Below, in pieces: positions 36,496-46,915 of a stretch of 64,000 nt of DNA (position 1 is the first letter of the stretch; every line of letters begins with the position of its first letter). The notes under the pieces are model-generated. The model saw only the letters and a program-made list of their open reading frames with translations, had not been told where the DNA came from and ran no database searches. A program made the translations under genes and the position numbers. The DNA is from Diphasiastrum complanatum (Eukaryota; Streptophyta; Lycopodiopsida; Lycopodiales; Lycopodiaceae): NCBI GenBank assembly GCA_029204225.1, contig CM055095.1, forward strand, positions 38,930,141 to 38,994,140, read 5' to 3'.

Positions 36496-36938
36496 ATGCA
36501 CATGCTATTTTCATAGGTGATGGAGCTATCTCATGGATGTCGAAGAAACAAGCAACTATATCACTTTCTTCTAGTGAGGCCGAGTACAAAGCTTTGACAT
36601 CATGCACAAAGGAGATGGTGTGGATCAAGAGGATGATTATGGAGCTTCATTTGCTGGATTTTTCAGAGAGTCCAATCATCTTTTGTGACAACCTTTCAGC
36701 CCAAAGTCTAGCAAGCAATCCGGTTTTCCATGCAAGGAGCAAACATATCGAGGTGGCTTATCATTTTGTGAGAGAACAAGTGTTGGCAAAAGAGATCAAG
36801 CTTGAACATGTCCCATCAAAGGAATGTGTGGCTGATATCTTTACCAAAGCATTGGGAAAGGACTTATTTTTCAAGCATAGAACAAGTCTTGGTGTACTCT
36901 CTAAATCTATGCTAAAACTAGTTGAAGAGGGAGTGTGA
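36453..36938 (+). pseudogene. Copia-B RNase H remnant, out of frame after deletion
   Basis: In the frame offset from the upstream polyprotein, DSDFAGDLMDRKSIN is followed by WMSKKQATISLSSSEAEYKA, HARSKHIEVAYHFV and KALGKDLFFKHRTSLG, ending VEEGV. This is an otherwise clean RNase H end. By comparison with Copia-A about 0.8-0.9 kb between TFAPVAKM and DSDFAG is missing, which removes the YVDD box. The stop codon uses bases of the 3' LTR (GTG TGA). Confidence 0.9.
36924..36933 (+). promoter_or_regulatory. Copia-B polypurine tract
   Basis: GAAGAGGGAG directly before the 3' LTR, identical to the tract of Copia-A and also coding for the end of the polyprotein. Confidence 0.9.
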
Positions 36939-37586
36939 AAAATTGTCAACTAGTAGTATTTTCCTAACTTGAGATTTTGTAGGCCTATGGCCAAATAAAA
37001 GTTAGAGATAGGTTCATACATGTATGTAGAGGCCCAAAGTATGTGTACACTACTTTTGAGGTCACATTAATTAGAGGAGGTCGAGTGTGGAGCTCTTCTA
37101 TTGGCTCATAATTTGGTGCATTCCTATTTGACCAAATTTCTAGGTAGATGGGTGAATCCTATTGGACCCCAATTTTAGCCTATCATAAGACAAGTGGCCA
37201 AGAGGCACTATGGCTGCTATAAATAGCCATCTCCACGAGTATGTACACATCTCATTTTCATTCTATTGAATGAATGTTATGCTCTTTGAAGATCCATCTT
37301 CTTCTCTCTCACTTTTTTGTTCATATCTTGCATTCTAGCCACTAGAATTGTGATTTCTTTGTTGCTATGGCTTCACACGTGTGAAATGCAGGTTGTAGGC
37401 TCTGAAGTACGGACAGGGACAGCAAGTTTCTGTTTGTGGAAGCTTATGATCAGATTTTGATGTTTAGTTGATGTTTAGTATGCTTAACATCACAATTTCT
37501 ATCATTTTTTCAATCTAGATGTGCATAACTTCCATGGCCAAGATCTTTATGAAACTTTAGCATCTTTTGGATCTGAGTTTTTCACA
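36934..37586 (+). repeat. Copia-B 3' LTR (653 bp)
   Basis: Reads identical to 32534-33186 over its full length, including the palindrome at 37372-37385. It is followed by the duplicated AGGAA. Confidence 0.95.
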
Positions 37587-37591
37587 AGGAA

Positions 37592-38602
37592 TACTAGTTA
37601 GTAATGACAAGTAAGAACTGTGTAAGCCTCATCGTGAATCCCAGAAGATGGAATAACCATGTAGGAACTAGTATTTCTGGGCAAATGTAATAAATACAAG
37701 TAGACCCCTCTTAAAGAAAGTAGAGTGAGCCACCTTTTGATGGTGACCTCTGGTGGAGAGCATTATTGCACTTGTAATTTGTGAAATGTGGAAATTCCAC
37801 TAGGATGCCACCTAAGGAGCTCTCTTGCTTATTTAAGAGCCTCCCTCTTTGTGTAGAGGAGCTTTTTGTGATTTGTATCAACTCCATGCTAAAATGAGAA
37901 GAGCCTTCACGAGTTTGGTGCAACCATTGAGCTCATTGATCATGCTTGTTTCTTGAGTGATGCATTTATGATCTTGCCCTTCCATCCTTTTGTGTGTGGT
38001 TGTGGATTGTAGAGTGGATTAGATTCCATATTTTCTTGTGAATTTATGTAGGAGCCAGCATTCAAGTTAACTAAATAGGCTGGATCTGTGGTGTGATTCT
38101 TGTATATCTCTGAACAATCCAGTTTTTGATGTTCTTGGGATGTCCAAGAATCAATAGACTGGCTGATTTCTTGATTCTTGGACTTCTAACATGCTGTAGT
38201 TTAGTTCTTGTTTCTTGTTTATCAGTTTATGCAAATGTAGCTCAGTTCAGTATAGTGTAGGTTCTGATTTCAATCCACTTTTAGAGTAAGTAGCAGTAGA
38301 AACTACTGAACGTTCATTGGTTTACATGTTGATCTATGAATGAACGTTCTAGGTTTTCATCCTATGTAGAATGTAAGTGCATTCAAGAGTGACGTCCCTA
38401 AGTAGTCCTCTGACAGGCAGGACATAAATTCTATACTACAACGTCTATTTGTTTCCTTCTGCCTAGTTTGGCATCGTAAAATCAAGAAACCATCTAACGA
38501 ATGGCTTTGAGCCAGGTAACAGGCAAGAAACGGTTCTGAAAAAGTGGCCAGAAAGAATCGAAGTAAACAACAGGTCCTCTGGAGCAAGGGATCAGTCAAC
38601 AA
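37592..38602 (+). mobile_element. S LTR (S1), right part
   Basis: Continues the LTR interrupted at 32533, through CTTATTTAAGAG (TATA-like, near 37830), and ends near GATCAGTCAACA. The two parts together give a nearly full S LTR. The next S copy starts with no spacer. Confidence 0.82.
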
Positions 38603-39735
38603 TCCCCAAGATACTCAGACAAAGCAACTCAAGAGCACCTCTCACCTTAGACTGAGGAAGTCTCTGAGGACGAGACTAATGAAGACTGAGAGCCGAGAAA
38701 TGCTAGTTATAAGCAAATGTAATAAATGCAAGTAGACCCCTCTAAAAGAACGTAGAGTGAGCCACCTTTTGATGGTGACCTCTAGTGGAGAGCAATATTC
38801 CACTTGTAATTTGTGAAATGTGGAAATTCCATGAGGATGCCACCTAAGGAGCTCTCTTGCTTATTTAAGAGACTCCCTCTTTGTGAAGAGGAGCTTTTTG
38901 CATTGTATCTACTCCATGATTAATAAGAAGATTTTCCATGAGTTTGATGCTACACTAAGCTCCTTGATTATGATGGTTTTCTTGAGTGATGCCCCTATGA
39001 TCATGCCCTTCCATTCATATTGTGTGTGGTTGTGGATTTAGAGTGGATTAGTTTTCTTGTTTTCCTAGTTGTGGATTAGATTTCATGTTTTCTTGTGGAT
39101 TAATGTAGGAGCCAGCATTCAAGTAAACTAAATAGGCTAGAAATGTGGCATAAGTCTTGCATATTCTCTAACATTCTAGTTTGTGGTTGTGGACTGTAGA
39201 GTGGATTAGATTTCATGTTTTCTTGTGGATTAATGTAGGAGCCAGCATTCAAGTAAACTAAATAGGCTGGATCTGTGGTGTGATTCTTGCATATCTTTGT
39301 ACAATCCAGTTCTTGATGTTCTTGGGATGTCCAAGAATCAATAGACTAGTTGGTTTCTTGATTCTTGGACTTCTAACATGCTGTAGTTTAGTTCTTGTTT
39401 CTTGTTTGTCAGCTTATGCAAATGTAGCTTCGTTCAGTGTAGTGTAGGATCTGATTTCAATCCGCTTTTAGAGTAAATAGCAGTAGAAACTACTGAACGT
39501 TCATTGGTTTACATGCTGATCTGTGAATGAGCGTTCTAGGCTTGCATCCTATGTAGAATGTAAGTGCGTTACTACAACGTCTACTTGTAGCCTTCTACCT
39601 GGTTTGGCATCATAAAATCAAGAAACCATCTAACGAATGTCATGAAGCCTGATAACAGGTAGAAACGGTTCTAAAAAAGTGGCCAGAAAGAATCGAAGTA
39701 AACAACAGGTCCTCTGGAGCAGGGGATCTGTCATC
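38603..39735 (+). mobile_element. S LTR (S2), abutting S1 head to tail
   Basis: Starts at ATCCCCAAGATACTC, lacking the first ~18 bp of the family, and ends near GGATCTGTCA. It contains a 130-bp internal tandem duplication: a block from 39074 recurs from 39204 (GATTAGATTTCATG... to AAATAGGCT). S1 and S2 are in the same orientation with no internal domain between them. Confidence 0.78.
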
Positions 39736-39904
39736 ATGTTCATAAAATACGTCAAAATTTGGTTGTGTAGTCCTGAAAACATGTAGATATGGCCTGAATA
39801 GACTGTGGAAGTAGTCTAGGTTTTCAGTAATCCCAAATTCACTAAGAAAATGAACCCAATCCTGAATCTCGTGAGGATCCTGAGGAAGAGGCCATGGCAG
39901 TAAC

Positions 39905-40685
39905 GTGAATATCGCACTTGTGCGAGAGGGAGAACTGAAACAAAACTAACTATCAAGATGGCGCACAAGAGAGATATGTACGGCAGGCAGATACCGAATA
40001 TCACACTTGTGCAAGTAAGTATCATTGCAAGCAAACAGACAACAATGCGCGCGCACAAGAGCGATATGCCGTGAATTTTGAGAACGGAAAAGGTAAAAAA
40101 TTAATCGGTTTTTGTGCCATTTATACTAAATTTTTGCACGTGGGGTCAACAGACAAAGGACACGTGTCCACTTTCAATTGGACTACAGGCACTGGCACGT
40201 GTGAGGTGACACCTGGACACGTGTTGCGTGTTCATTCGTTTGCTCAACAACACGTGTCACTCTCGCATTTGCTCGTACAAATCTCACATGTGTAATGTGA
40301 CAGGGTGACACATGTCACTCTCGCACGTACAACTCCCACACGTGTGACAGGACGTTCTTTCGCACGTGCAAACCTTGATATAAAATCACAAACTTCGATG
40401 AATTTTTTTTATTTTTTTTTTGCTCCGCATATCTCACTTGTGTGCGTCATTCACAATCGATATTCCTCCTACCGCCTTCCATGCGCACAGGTCCGATACA
40501 TCTACCTATGTGTCTCCCCGTATCGCACTTGTGCGTCTTTCTTCAAAACTAATCACTCTCTCTTATATTCAGCTCGCACAGGTCTGATATACTGTACATT
40601 CTGTTTGTACATATTAGTCCTCTGTGAGATCTTTATCATCCCTCCCTGCTCATCCTAACCGTCACGCACAAGTCCGCTATCCCAT
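39905..40685. repeat. Alternating CGCACTTGTGCG palindrome array flanking a CACGTG cluster
   Basis: A ~16-bp word ATATCGCACTTGTGCG occurs forward at 39909, 39998, 40429 and 40520, and in reverse complement (CGCACAAG..CGATAT) at about 39961, 40049, 40483, 40575 and 40665. Spacings are 52, 37 and 51 in the left block and 54, 37, 55 and 90 in the right block, so units repeat every ~90 bp. Between the blocks lie seven CACGTG and two CACATG boxes. The central word CGCAC-TT-GTGCG is itself palindromic. The array's host element or gene is not identified. Confidence 0.75.
40137..40368. promoter_or_regulatory. Cluster of nine G-box/E-box motifs
   Basis: CACGTG at 40137, 40161, 40196, 40218, 40251, 40339 and 40363, and CACATG at 40285 and 40309, with 22-35 bp spacing. 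CACGTG is the plant G-box core bound by bZIP and bHLH factors. Whether it drives transcription here is unknown. No clear TATA box or oriented gene start follows. Confidence 0.6.
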
Positions 40686-41172
40686 AGTACACGTCCATGG
40701 ATAGGAGAAAGCATACAAGGAGGGACTTCTTCTCTCCTGGCTCATCCTCAGCCCCTGCGGTTGCCATTACACCACCTGCGATATACTTACAATTACATTT
40801 TTGATGATCATGAGGATTGATATCATGTACTTTGATTTCTGAATGCATATATACATGTTGTACTAAGACTTTTGATATAGATTGACCTCCCGGGGTAGTT
40901 TTAAACTCCAAATTTTTTGCTTTCCAATAAGATTTGTAAGTCATTTTTGCTCTTTTTTTTTTTTTTATCAAAAATTGCCCTTTGATGATGGATGCAGCGA
41001 TACCCATGAGTTTTTTATATATTTTGTTGGCTTCCAAGTTAGAAATCAGCTTGTGATCTGATTCATTAGTATAAGCTCTAAATGTGATGATGTAATTAGT
41101 GTACAGTTTATTTGGTTTATAGTATATGGTTGTGATCGGGACGTGACCCATTAGGATATATTGATCGGGCAC
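40636..41172 (-). CDS. Unrecognised 178-codon ORF
   Basis: Starts MPDQYILMGHVPI and ends VTVRMSREG. It has a basic middle (IKKKKRAKMTYKSYWKAKN) and a Cys/His stretch (HDHQKCNC) but no domain I can name. The 3' end overlaps the palindrome array. It is long for the AT-rich surroundings, but there is no supporting homology, intron or promoter evidence, so it may be chance or a relic of a mobile element. Confidence 0.25.
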   Translation of the reverse strand: MPDQYILMGHVPITTIYYKPNKLYTNYIITFRAYTNESDHKLISNLEANKIYKKLMGIAASIIKGQFLIKKKKRAKMTYKSYWKAKNLEFKTTPGGQSISKVLVQHVYMHSEIKVHDINPHDHQKCNCKYIAGGVMATAGAEDEPGEKKSLLVCFLLSMDVYYGIADLCVTVRMSREG

Positions 41173-41520
41173 TGATCCCGTAGATGGCTACTTGGGTTAG
41201 CCGGGTAGCCACACATAGGAAAAATTAGCCTGTATAGAGTTATTTACAATACTTGCTGTACTTGGGGGCATGTCCCAAATTTTTCGGTCGAATTTGGCCA
41301 TATTGGGCCCCGACCTTAGTTTGACAGGTGGTAGGCCAATTTTAGGACACCTGCCTTTTCATGCAGTTTGTGAATACTCTCTATATACAGTGTTTCTTTG
41401 TAATCAATAAACTTTTGTTGTGCCATCTTTGAGAGCTTGTGAGGAGTGGCTATGGTGATTGTGTGATGTGATCTGCATACTGCACTAGATCCTAACTGAA
41501 TTTCAACTTGGTATCAGAGC
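41173..41520 (+). mobile_element. LTR end with primer-binding site (another copia family)
   Basis: TGGTATCAGAGC at 41509-41520 marks a + strand copia 5' region. Upstream are CTCTATATACAGTG (TATA-like, near 41391) and AATCAATAAAC (polyadenylation-like). The LTR start could not be set, so 41173 is a nominal limit, and its end lies within 41505-41508. The coding part that should follow is short and decayed. Confidence 0.6.
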
Positions 41521-41917
41521 ATCAGAGTGATGTAGGTATGCACGATCCAGTGGAGCTATGGGATAGCGTCTTTCACTAGGAAAAATAGCACTCAGAGCGT
41601 CTCAGAAGAGAGGACTCCATACATGGTATCGGCAGTTCGGATGGCAGGAGACAACAAAGTTCCTTTGATCGGAGCTTTTGGGAAGATTAGAACGATTGTC
41701 GTAGGTGGATTCCGGGGAGAATTCATGGAGAAACTTGCAGTTTCGGTGGTTTTGGGAAAATCATCGGTGGTGGCTTCATGATTCACTATGTGGATAGCTG
41801 TTTGGCACAATGGGGCTTGCAGAAAGTTTGCAAAGGGCATTGTTATAATCCAAGAGAAATCAATCAAGAATAGGAGGAGCAATCACAAAATGAAAATAGT
41901 TTCATTTATGCTCTCAT
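41521..41917 (+). other. Decayed leader/Gag start, no domain recognised
   Basis: After the primer-binding site a + frame from the ATG near 41624 reads MVSAVRMAGDNKVPLIGAFG, then stops. I see no Gag signature. The sequence merges into the second copy of the non-retroviral module. Confidence 0.3.
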
Positions 41918-42484
41918 GTGAAGATTTTTGTATCTCAAAGGTGGATTAAGGCAATACTAGTTGAGTGTGATGCCTTAAAAGATAGCAAAGTATGTTTTCC
42001 TTGTAAGCTTACATTAGTTATGAAGTCAAGGAAATGGAAATGTCTTCATAATGTAGGATCTTTTGGTTTCAATAAGATCATGAATGATGCGTTCATTCAT
42101 AAAGATGAAAATTGTAAGTTTTCAATCTTAATGGCAAGTTGTAAACTTCTTATGAGAATAAGTGAAGCATCCAAAGTGGACACTTATATCCATAAGCAAG
42201 TAGTTAGCCTTATTGAGATGGAAATTTCTTTTGATTTCAATATTAGAAAAATCATGCCAAGTTGTGGTGATTTTTGGACTTGTGTTTCTAGCATAAGTAA
42301 TCTTGATAATCATAGGAAGTGCATATTGTATGTTTTGTCCATAAATTTCAAGTATACCTATCCTATCAAACTCGCCACATCAAAATTAGTTAGTTTCCAA
42401 AAACTTGCTAATTTGGGCTTAGTTTTGGATCAATCCCATCAAATCTTCATAAATCCTCTTGTACTTGGCTCTAATACCATGTGA
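41918..42484 (+). CDS. Non-retroviral module ORF (copy 2), 188 codons
   Basis: Open frame beginning MKIFVSQRWIKAILVECD with Cys-rich segments (KVCFPCKLTL, WKCLHN) and the shared segment LLMRISEASKVDTYIHK. The 24-bp sequence AGTGAAGCATCCAAAGTGGA plus CACT is identical at 28269-28292. Immediately right, on the opposite strand, lie a copia primer-binding site and an LTR start, so the ORF is antisense to that element. The last codons run into the PBS/LTR and are unlikely to be native. Function unknown. Confidence 0.45.
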   Translation: MKIFVSQRWIKAILVECDALKDSKVCFPCKLTLVMKSRKWKCLHNVGSFGFNKIMNDAFIHKDENCKFSILMASCKLLMRISEASKVDTYIHKQVVSLIEMEISFDFNIRKIMPSCGDFWTCVSSISNLDNHRKCILYVLSINFKYTYPIKLATSKLVSFQKLANLGLVLDQSHQIFINPLVLGSNTM

Positions 42485-42520
42485 AAATCTGCAAAATTGG
42501 ACCAAGAATGGATCCTAAAA
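42468..42520 (-). mobile_element. Primer-binding site and LTR stub of a minus-strand copia
   Basis: GCTCTAATACCA (42468-42479) is one mismatch from the reverse complement of TGGTATCAGAGC, followed by TGTGAAAATC at 42480. The next 40 bp resemble the start of the solo LTR at 10087 (shared GGACCAAG then TGGATCCTA). The LTR is cut by gypsy sequence. Confidence 0.6.
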
Positions 42521-44376
42521 TGGAACCAGTAATGGATCTAGTACCTGTTGATTCTATACCACTGAATGATATACCAACAACATTGGGAGTCTATCCAAAT
42601 CTTAATACAGAAAAACGAAGATATCACGATATGAGACAGTGGATCAAACATCTGCAAGAAGAAGAGGAGCTGGAGGCTGCTAAAGCAACAGCTGAAGTTC
42701 AGTCTTCACCATTGCAGCCGCCAAGAAATTTACATACGGATATGAATGATCAGTTACATAATCTTGAAAAACCTTTCAAGATGACTGAACTAGAAGCACC
42801 GCATACAGAACTACTCATGAACATTTTGTCTAGCAAGATCAATATTTCATTGGGAGAGTTCCTGAAGTTGGTGCCAAAAGCAAAGAAGGCTTAGCTTAAA
42901 AGTTAGCTCAAGAAGAACCAGAAGTCCATCAGGAGTTGCATTTTTGTGCTGGATTTGAAGAATCTAACGAAGTAATTTATGTTGGAGCTGCTTGGGAAAG
43001 TGAACAAAAGAATATCACTCTACCGATACAGCATAGACAATTTCCTAAAGAAGCAACTGTGATAGATGGAGGTTCAGGAGTTAACCTGATTTCTACAAAG
43101 CTATGTGCAAAATGGGGCCTTACAAAGATTAAGCTTGCTACTTTTGCTATTAAGCTAGTTGATCAAATGACAGTTCGTCCACGAGGAATGGTGGAAGGTA
43201 TACCTGTCAGAATTGTGGGAGTATAGTTCGTCATTACTTTCGTAGTGATGGACTTACCAGAAGCACCAAATGTCTACCGAATTCTATTAGGACATCCATG
43301 GTTACGATTTGCGCAAGTAATTCATAACTGGGGTGCCGGAAAAATCACTTTTGAAAATCGTGAACGTGCAGTTAAAATTGATCCTACATCTTGGACTATC
43401 AAACCAGTGGTTCAAAAAGAGGATGACAATTCGTCAACAACAGATCATACTTGTGATCGACCAAAGAAAAATTTGGGAGTTTATTACAATTCTCAAACGG
43501 ATATGGTCAATTGGAATGAAGCTCTTGCAACAATTGACTATACAGTAGGATATACGTGTCAACAAGATAATCAATCAGATTTGAGCGAGATTTCCTTATT
43601 AGATCGATCTTTGGATACACCAATCACGTTGCCACTGAATGTGCTGAATGTAGCCTAGATATCAACGAAACCTATACCAGATCCGATTGAGGATGACATC
43701 ATTCATGTGAGTCATGCCTTGACTTATGATGGCAATGCAAAACTTACAGATGAGCAGATTCTAAATCATATGGATCCGACCAAATTTGGAGTGTGTAATG
43801 TTCCTGATGAATTCACAGTAAAACTGCCCAAAGCATTTATAGTAAAGGAAGACAGGATCACAGGATTGATGACAAAGAAACAAGCTAAGCAACATTATAA
43901 TACGGTCCTGAAATGGGAAAATCCCACTCGAAAGATTGATTCAGAGAAAGTGCCACCCTTATTGGATAAAGGCAAAGGAAAATTTGAGGATGATTCTTCA
44001 AGTCAGATTTCTAGTAAAACATCATCGTCTAGGAAGTCTTCACTTGTGAAGAAAGATTTATCATCTCAAAAGTTATCACCTTCAATTCCTACTAAGAAGA
44101 CTAAGTGAAGATCCAAGACAAGTCCTTTCGAAAAAGAACAAACAGATGTAGTCCAGCATGGTATGCCTGAACATTTTAAACGTTATACACTGGATGATGT
44201 GGTTATCATGTTACCTAAAGCACATCGTGAACTTGAAGAACATATGCCAAAATCTAAAGAGGTTTACGATGGCCCAGCTAGGATGCAGCCAATGAATCTT
44301 GCCGAACCAGGAGAACAAAAAAAAAATGGAATAAGTCGGATCACAACTTACTCCTAAATAGTATCAAGCACTCCGC

Positions 44377-45120
44377 TTGTTACTTATTAAGTATCAAGAT
44401 TGCTTTGCATGGAATTATCAAGATTTGAAGGGTATTCCGACATCAGTGATTGAACATACCATCCCGTTAGTACCTGATGCAGTTTCAAAGGTTACAAAGC
44501 TCTATCATTGTAATCCTAATGTGGCGGACCTAATAAAGAAAGAACTTCAGAGATTGCTTGACGAAGATTTTATTTATGAGATCGATCATACTGAATGAAT
44601 TTCACCGATTGTCATTGTTCCTAAGAAAAATGGAAAATTGCGGATCTCTGTGAATCTCAAAGCATTGAACAAAGTGACGCGAAAGGATCACTTTTCGTTA
44701 CCTTTTACGGAAAGCATTTTGGATCACCTTGCTGGAGCGAAAGCTTATAGTTTCCTGGATGGATTTAGTGGTTACAACCAGGTTAAGATTGCACCTGCCG
44801 ATTGCCATAAAACTGCTTTTGCAATAGAATGGGGCACCTATGCTTACAAAGTAATGTCGTTTGGACTCTGTAATGCACCAAGTTCATTCCAAAGAGTAAT
44901 GCAATTCGCTTTTAAAGATTATCTGCAAAAATTCTTTGAAATTTACTTGGACGTCTTGGGAGTTCATAGTACAGATACAGACCACCTAGATCGATTGGAG
45001 AAAGTATTTGAAAGATGCCGCAAATATTAGATTTCTCTAAATCCGAAAAAATGTCAGATATGGGTTTCCCACGGAGTTTGCTTGGACATGTGATATATAC
45101 AAACTAACTATTGTTCCTAT
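44377..45120 (+). pseudogene. Gypsy reverse transcriptase with lost catalytic aspartate
   Basis: Begins YQDCFAWNYQDLKGI and includes SPIVIVPKKNGKLRISVNL, FSLPFTESILDHLAGAK, SFLDGFSGYNQV and FGLCNAPSSFQRVM. The catalytic box reads YLDVLGV where YLDD is expected, so the second aspartate is gone. An in-frame TGA at about 44596 (expected Trp, TGG) precedes SPIVIVPKK, and a TAG follows CRKY at 45028. RNase H remnants continue to 45530 (PYWTIEFHVHTDASKYAIG and FASRQLTDLETNYSTT) with stops. Confidence 0.87.
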
Positions 45121-45523
45121 TTGGACAGTAGAAGCGTTGGAAGCCTTTGAAAAATCAACAAAAGCCTTAACGTCAACACCAATACTGCGTTCTCCATATT
45201 GGACGATAGAATTTCATGTTCATACGGATGCCTCAAAATATGCCATTGGATCAGTTTTGACGTAGCCAAGTGACTATAAGAAAGATTATCCTATACAATT
45301 TGCAAGTAGACAGCTTACAGATCTAGAAACGAATTATTCAACAACATAATATGAGACATTAGCCATGAACTTTTTTGTGCAAAAATTTCGTCACTACCTC
45401 ATGGAAACGCAGTTTGCATTTTATACGAATCATCAACCGTTACTTTACTTGGTAAACAAGACATGCAATACTGGACGTATTGCAAGATGGTTATTGTTAT
45501 TGATTGAATTTGACTTTTGAATT

Positions 45524-46696
45524 GTGATTCGAAAGAGCAAGCAACATTATCTAGCCGATCATGTTTCGCGAATTGAATCCGCACCAGTTAATACTGAAGT
45601 GGATGATGAACTGCCAGATGCTGCATTGTTTTATGTTGAAGTGGTACTTGAGTGGGTAGTAGATATGGTTGAGTACCTGATGCTAGGACAACCGAATGAC
45701 TCCTGGACAAAAATACAGAAGAGACAATTAATTCATAAGGCTCAACGTTATCAATTAATTGCAAGACAATTATATCATCGTGGATCAGATAATATTTTAC
45801 AAAGGTGTGTTTTACCGCATGAAGTACCAGATTTAATCATGTTTTCACATGATGGCATGGGTGGAGGACACTTCTCTACAGATATTGTTGTTCACAAACT
45901 TTTACAATCAGATTGTTGGTGGTCTATGCTTCACAAGGACACAAAAAATTTTATTCAGACATGTGATGTTTGCCTTCGAGCACGACGACCTACTCAACAA
46001 AACTATGAACTCTTGCATCCGGTTTTATCGCAAGCACTGTTTGAAAAATGGGGACTGGATTATGTTGGACCTATTCACCCTGTCGTGCAAGGATCTCAGG
46101 CCCGATACATTATCGTCACAACTGATTATATGACCAAGTGGGTTGAAGCCAAAGCTGTCAAAGTTGCTAAAGCAAAATCTATGGCCAAGTTTCTATATGA
46201 AGATATTATAATCAAATCTGGATGTCCGATCAAGATTGTCAGTGACCGGGGTACACACTTTGTTAATCAAACAATAAAGTGTTTACTGGAAGTCTTTTTT
46301 GTTATACACAGATTTAGTACTCCCTACTATCCCAGAGGGAATGGCCAAGCTGAATCTTTCAATAAGATTCTCTGCACCATTATGACAAAGACAGTTGAAG
46401 CGAGTCGGTCTGACTGGGAACATAAACTATATGCAGCATTATGGGCATTCAGAACCGCTTACAAAAATAGTGCAAATCAAACATCTTTTCAACTGGTTTA
46501 TGGTCAAGATGTTGTCATGCCAATTGAATTTTTGATCCCATCCTTACGCATAGCAGCAACTAAACGATTAAATGATGATAAGTCTTTACAACTCCGCCAT
46601 GAAGCATTGCACAAATTATGTGAAATTCGATGGATGGCAGTTCATGACTTAGCAACAGAGAAAACACGTCGCAAGTCATGGCACGATCGTCGATAA
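45524..46696 (+). pseudogene. Gypsy integrase, open but part of a dead element
   Basis: 390 codons without a stop. It starts at the end of RNase H (RKSKQHYLADHVSRI). It then has the H2C2 zinc-binding domain (HDGMGGGH and CDVCLRA), and the catalytic core with D in GLDYVGP, D in IVSDRGTHF and E in NGQAESFNK. The three catalytic residues are present. It ends with TAA at 46694 inside a conserved region, so the C-terminal part is shifted out of frame. Confidence 0.88.
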
Positions 46697-46915
46697 GATC
46701 TGAAAGCAGGAGATCTGGCGTTGATGTACGAAACCAAGCTGATCAAGGGAAAGTTGAAGTTTACCCGGTGAAGGCTCGTATAAAGTGAAGGGAATCTTGA
46801 ACTGTGGCGCAACAATTCTTGAGCACTTGGATGGAAAACGATTTGATACTCTGGTAAATGGCAGTCGATTATGCAAATTTTGGCAGCCTGCTCTGCCAGT
46901 TCAGCAAGCCTGATC

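Larger units (their letters stand above)
32534..37586 (+). mobile_element. Copia-B: young, internally deleted Ty1/copia element
   Basis: 5053-bp element with TG...CA termini (TGTGAAAAATTG...GTTTTTCACA), perfect 5-bp duplication AGGAA (32529-32533 and 37587-37591), primer-binding site 33187-33198, polypurine tract 36924-36933, and two 653-bp LTRs in which I found no difference. The polyprotein is open from 33796 to 36495 without a premature stop. Most of RT and the start of RNase H are deleted. It interrupts an S LTR. Identical LTRs show that insertion, or sequence homogenisation, was very recent. Confidence 0.96.
42520..46915 (+). mobile_element. Ty3/gypsy Pol region, both LTRs missing
   Basis: Linker, protease, RT, RNase H, integrase and a short post-integrase region follow in Ty3/gypsy order. 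The pre-protease linker (APHTELLMNILSSKI) is at 42800-42850. Protease spans 42936-43630, with VIDGGSGVNLIS and YRILLGHPWLR. After the integrase there is GDLALMYETKLIKGKLK and, in another frame, GATILEHLDGKRFD and CKFWQPALP. Gag is absent and no chromodomain is seen. Several stops and frameshifts make it a pseudo-element. Confidence 0.88.

Noticed and set aside
33796-36938. Programmed frameshift joining the Copia-B polyprotein to RNase H
   Set aside because: Comparison with Copia-A shows that RT is physically deleted at the joint, so the frame change is a by-product of deletion.
39897-40690. CRISPR-like array
   Set aside because: Repeats alternate in orientation, spacers are themselves repeated, and the surroundings are a plant nuclear genome.
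45524-46696. Domesticated gypsy integrase
   Set aside because: The frame is open, but it is contiguous with decayed RT and RNase H on one side and a frameshifted post-integrase region on the other, so it is simply the best preserved part of a dead element.
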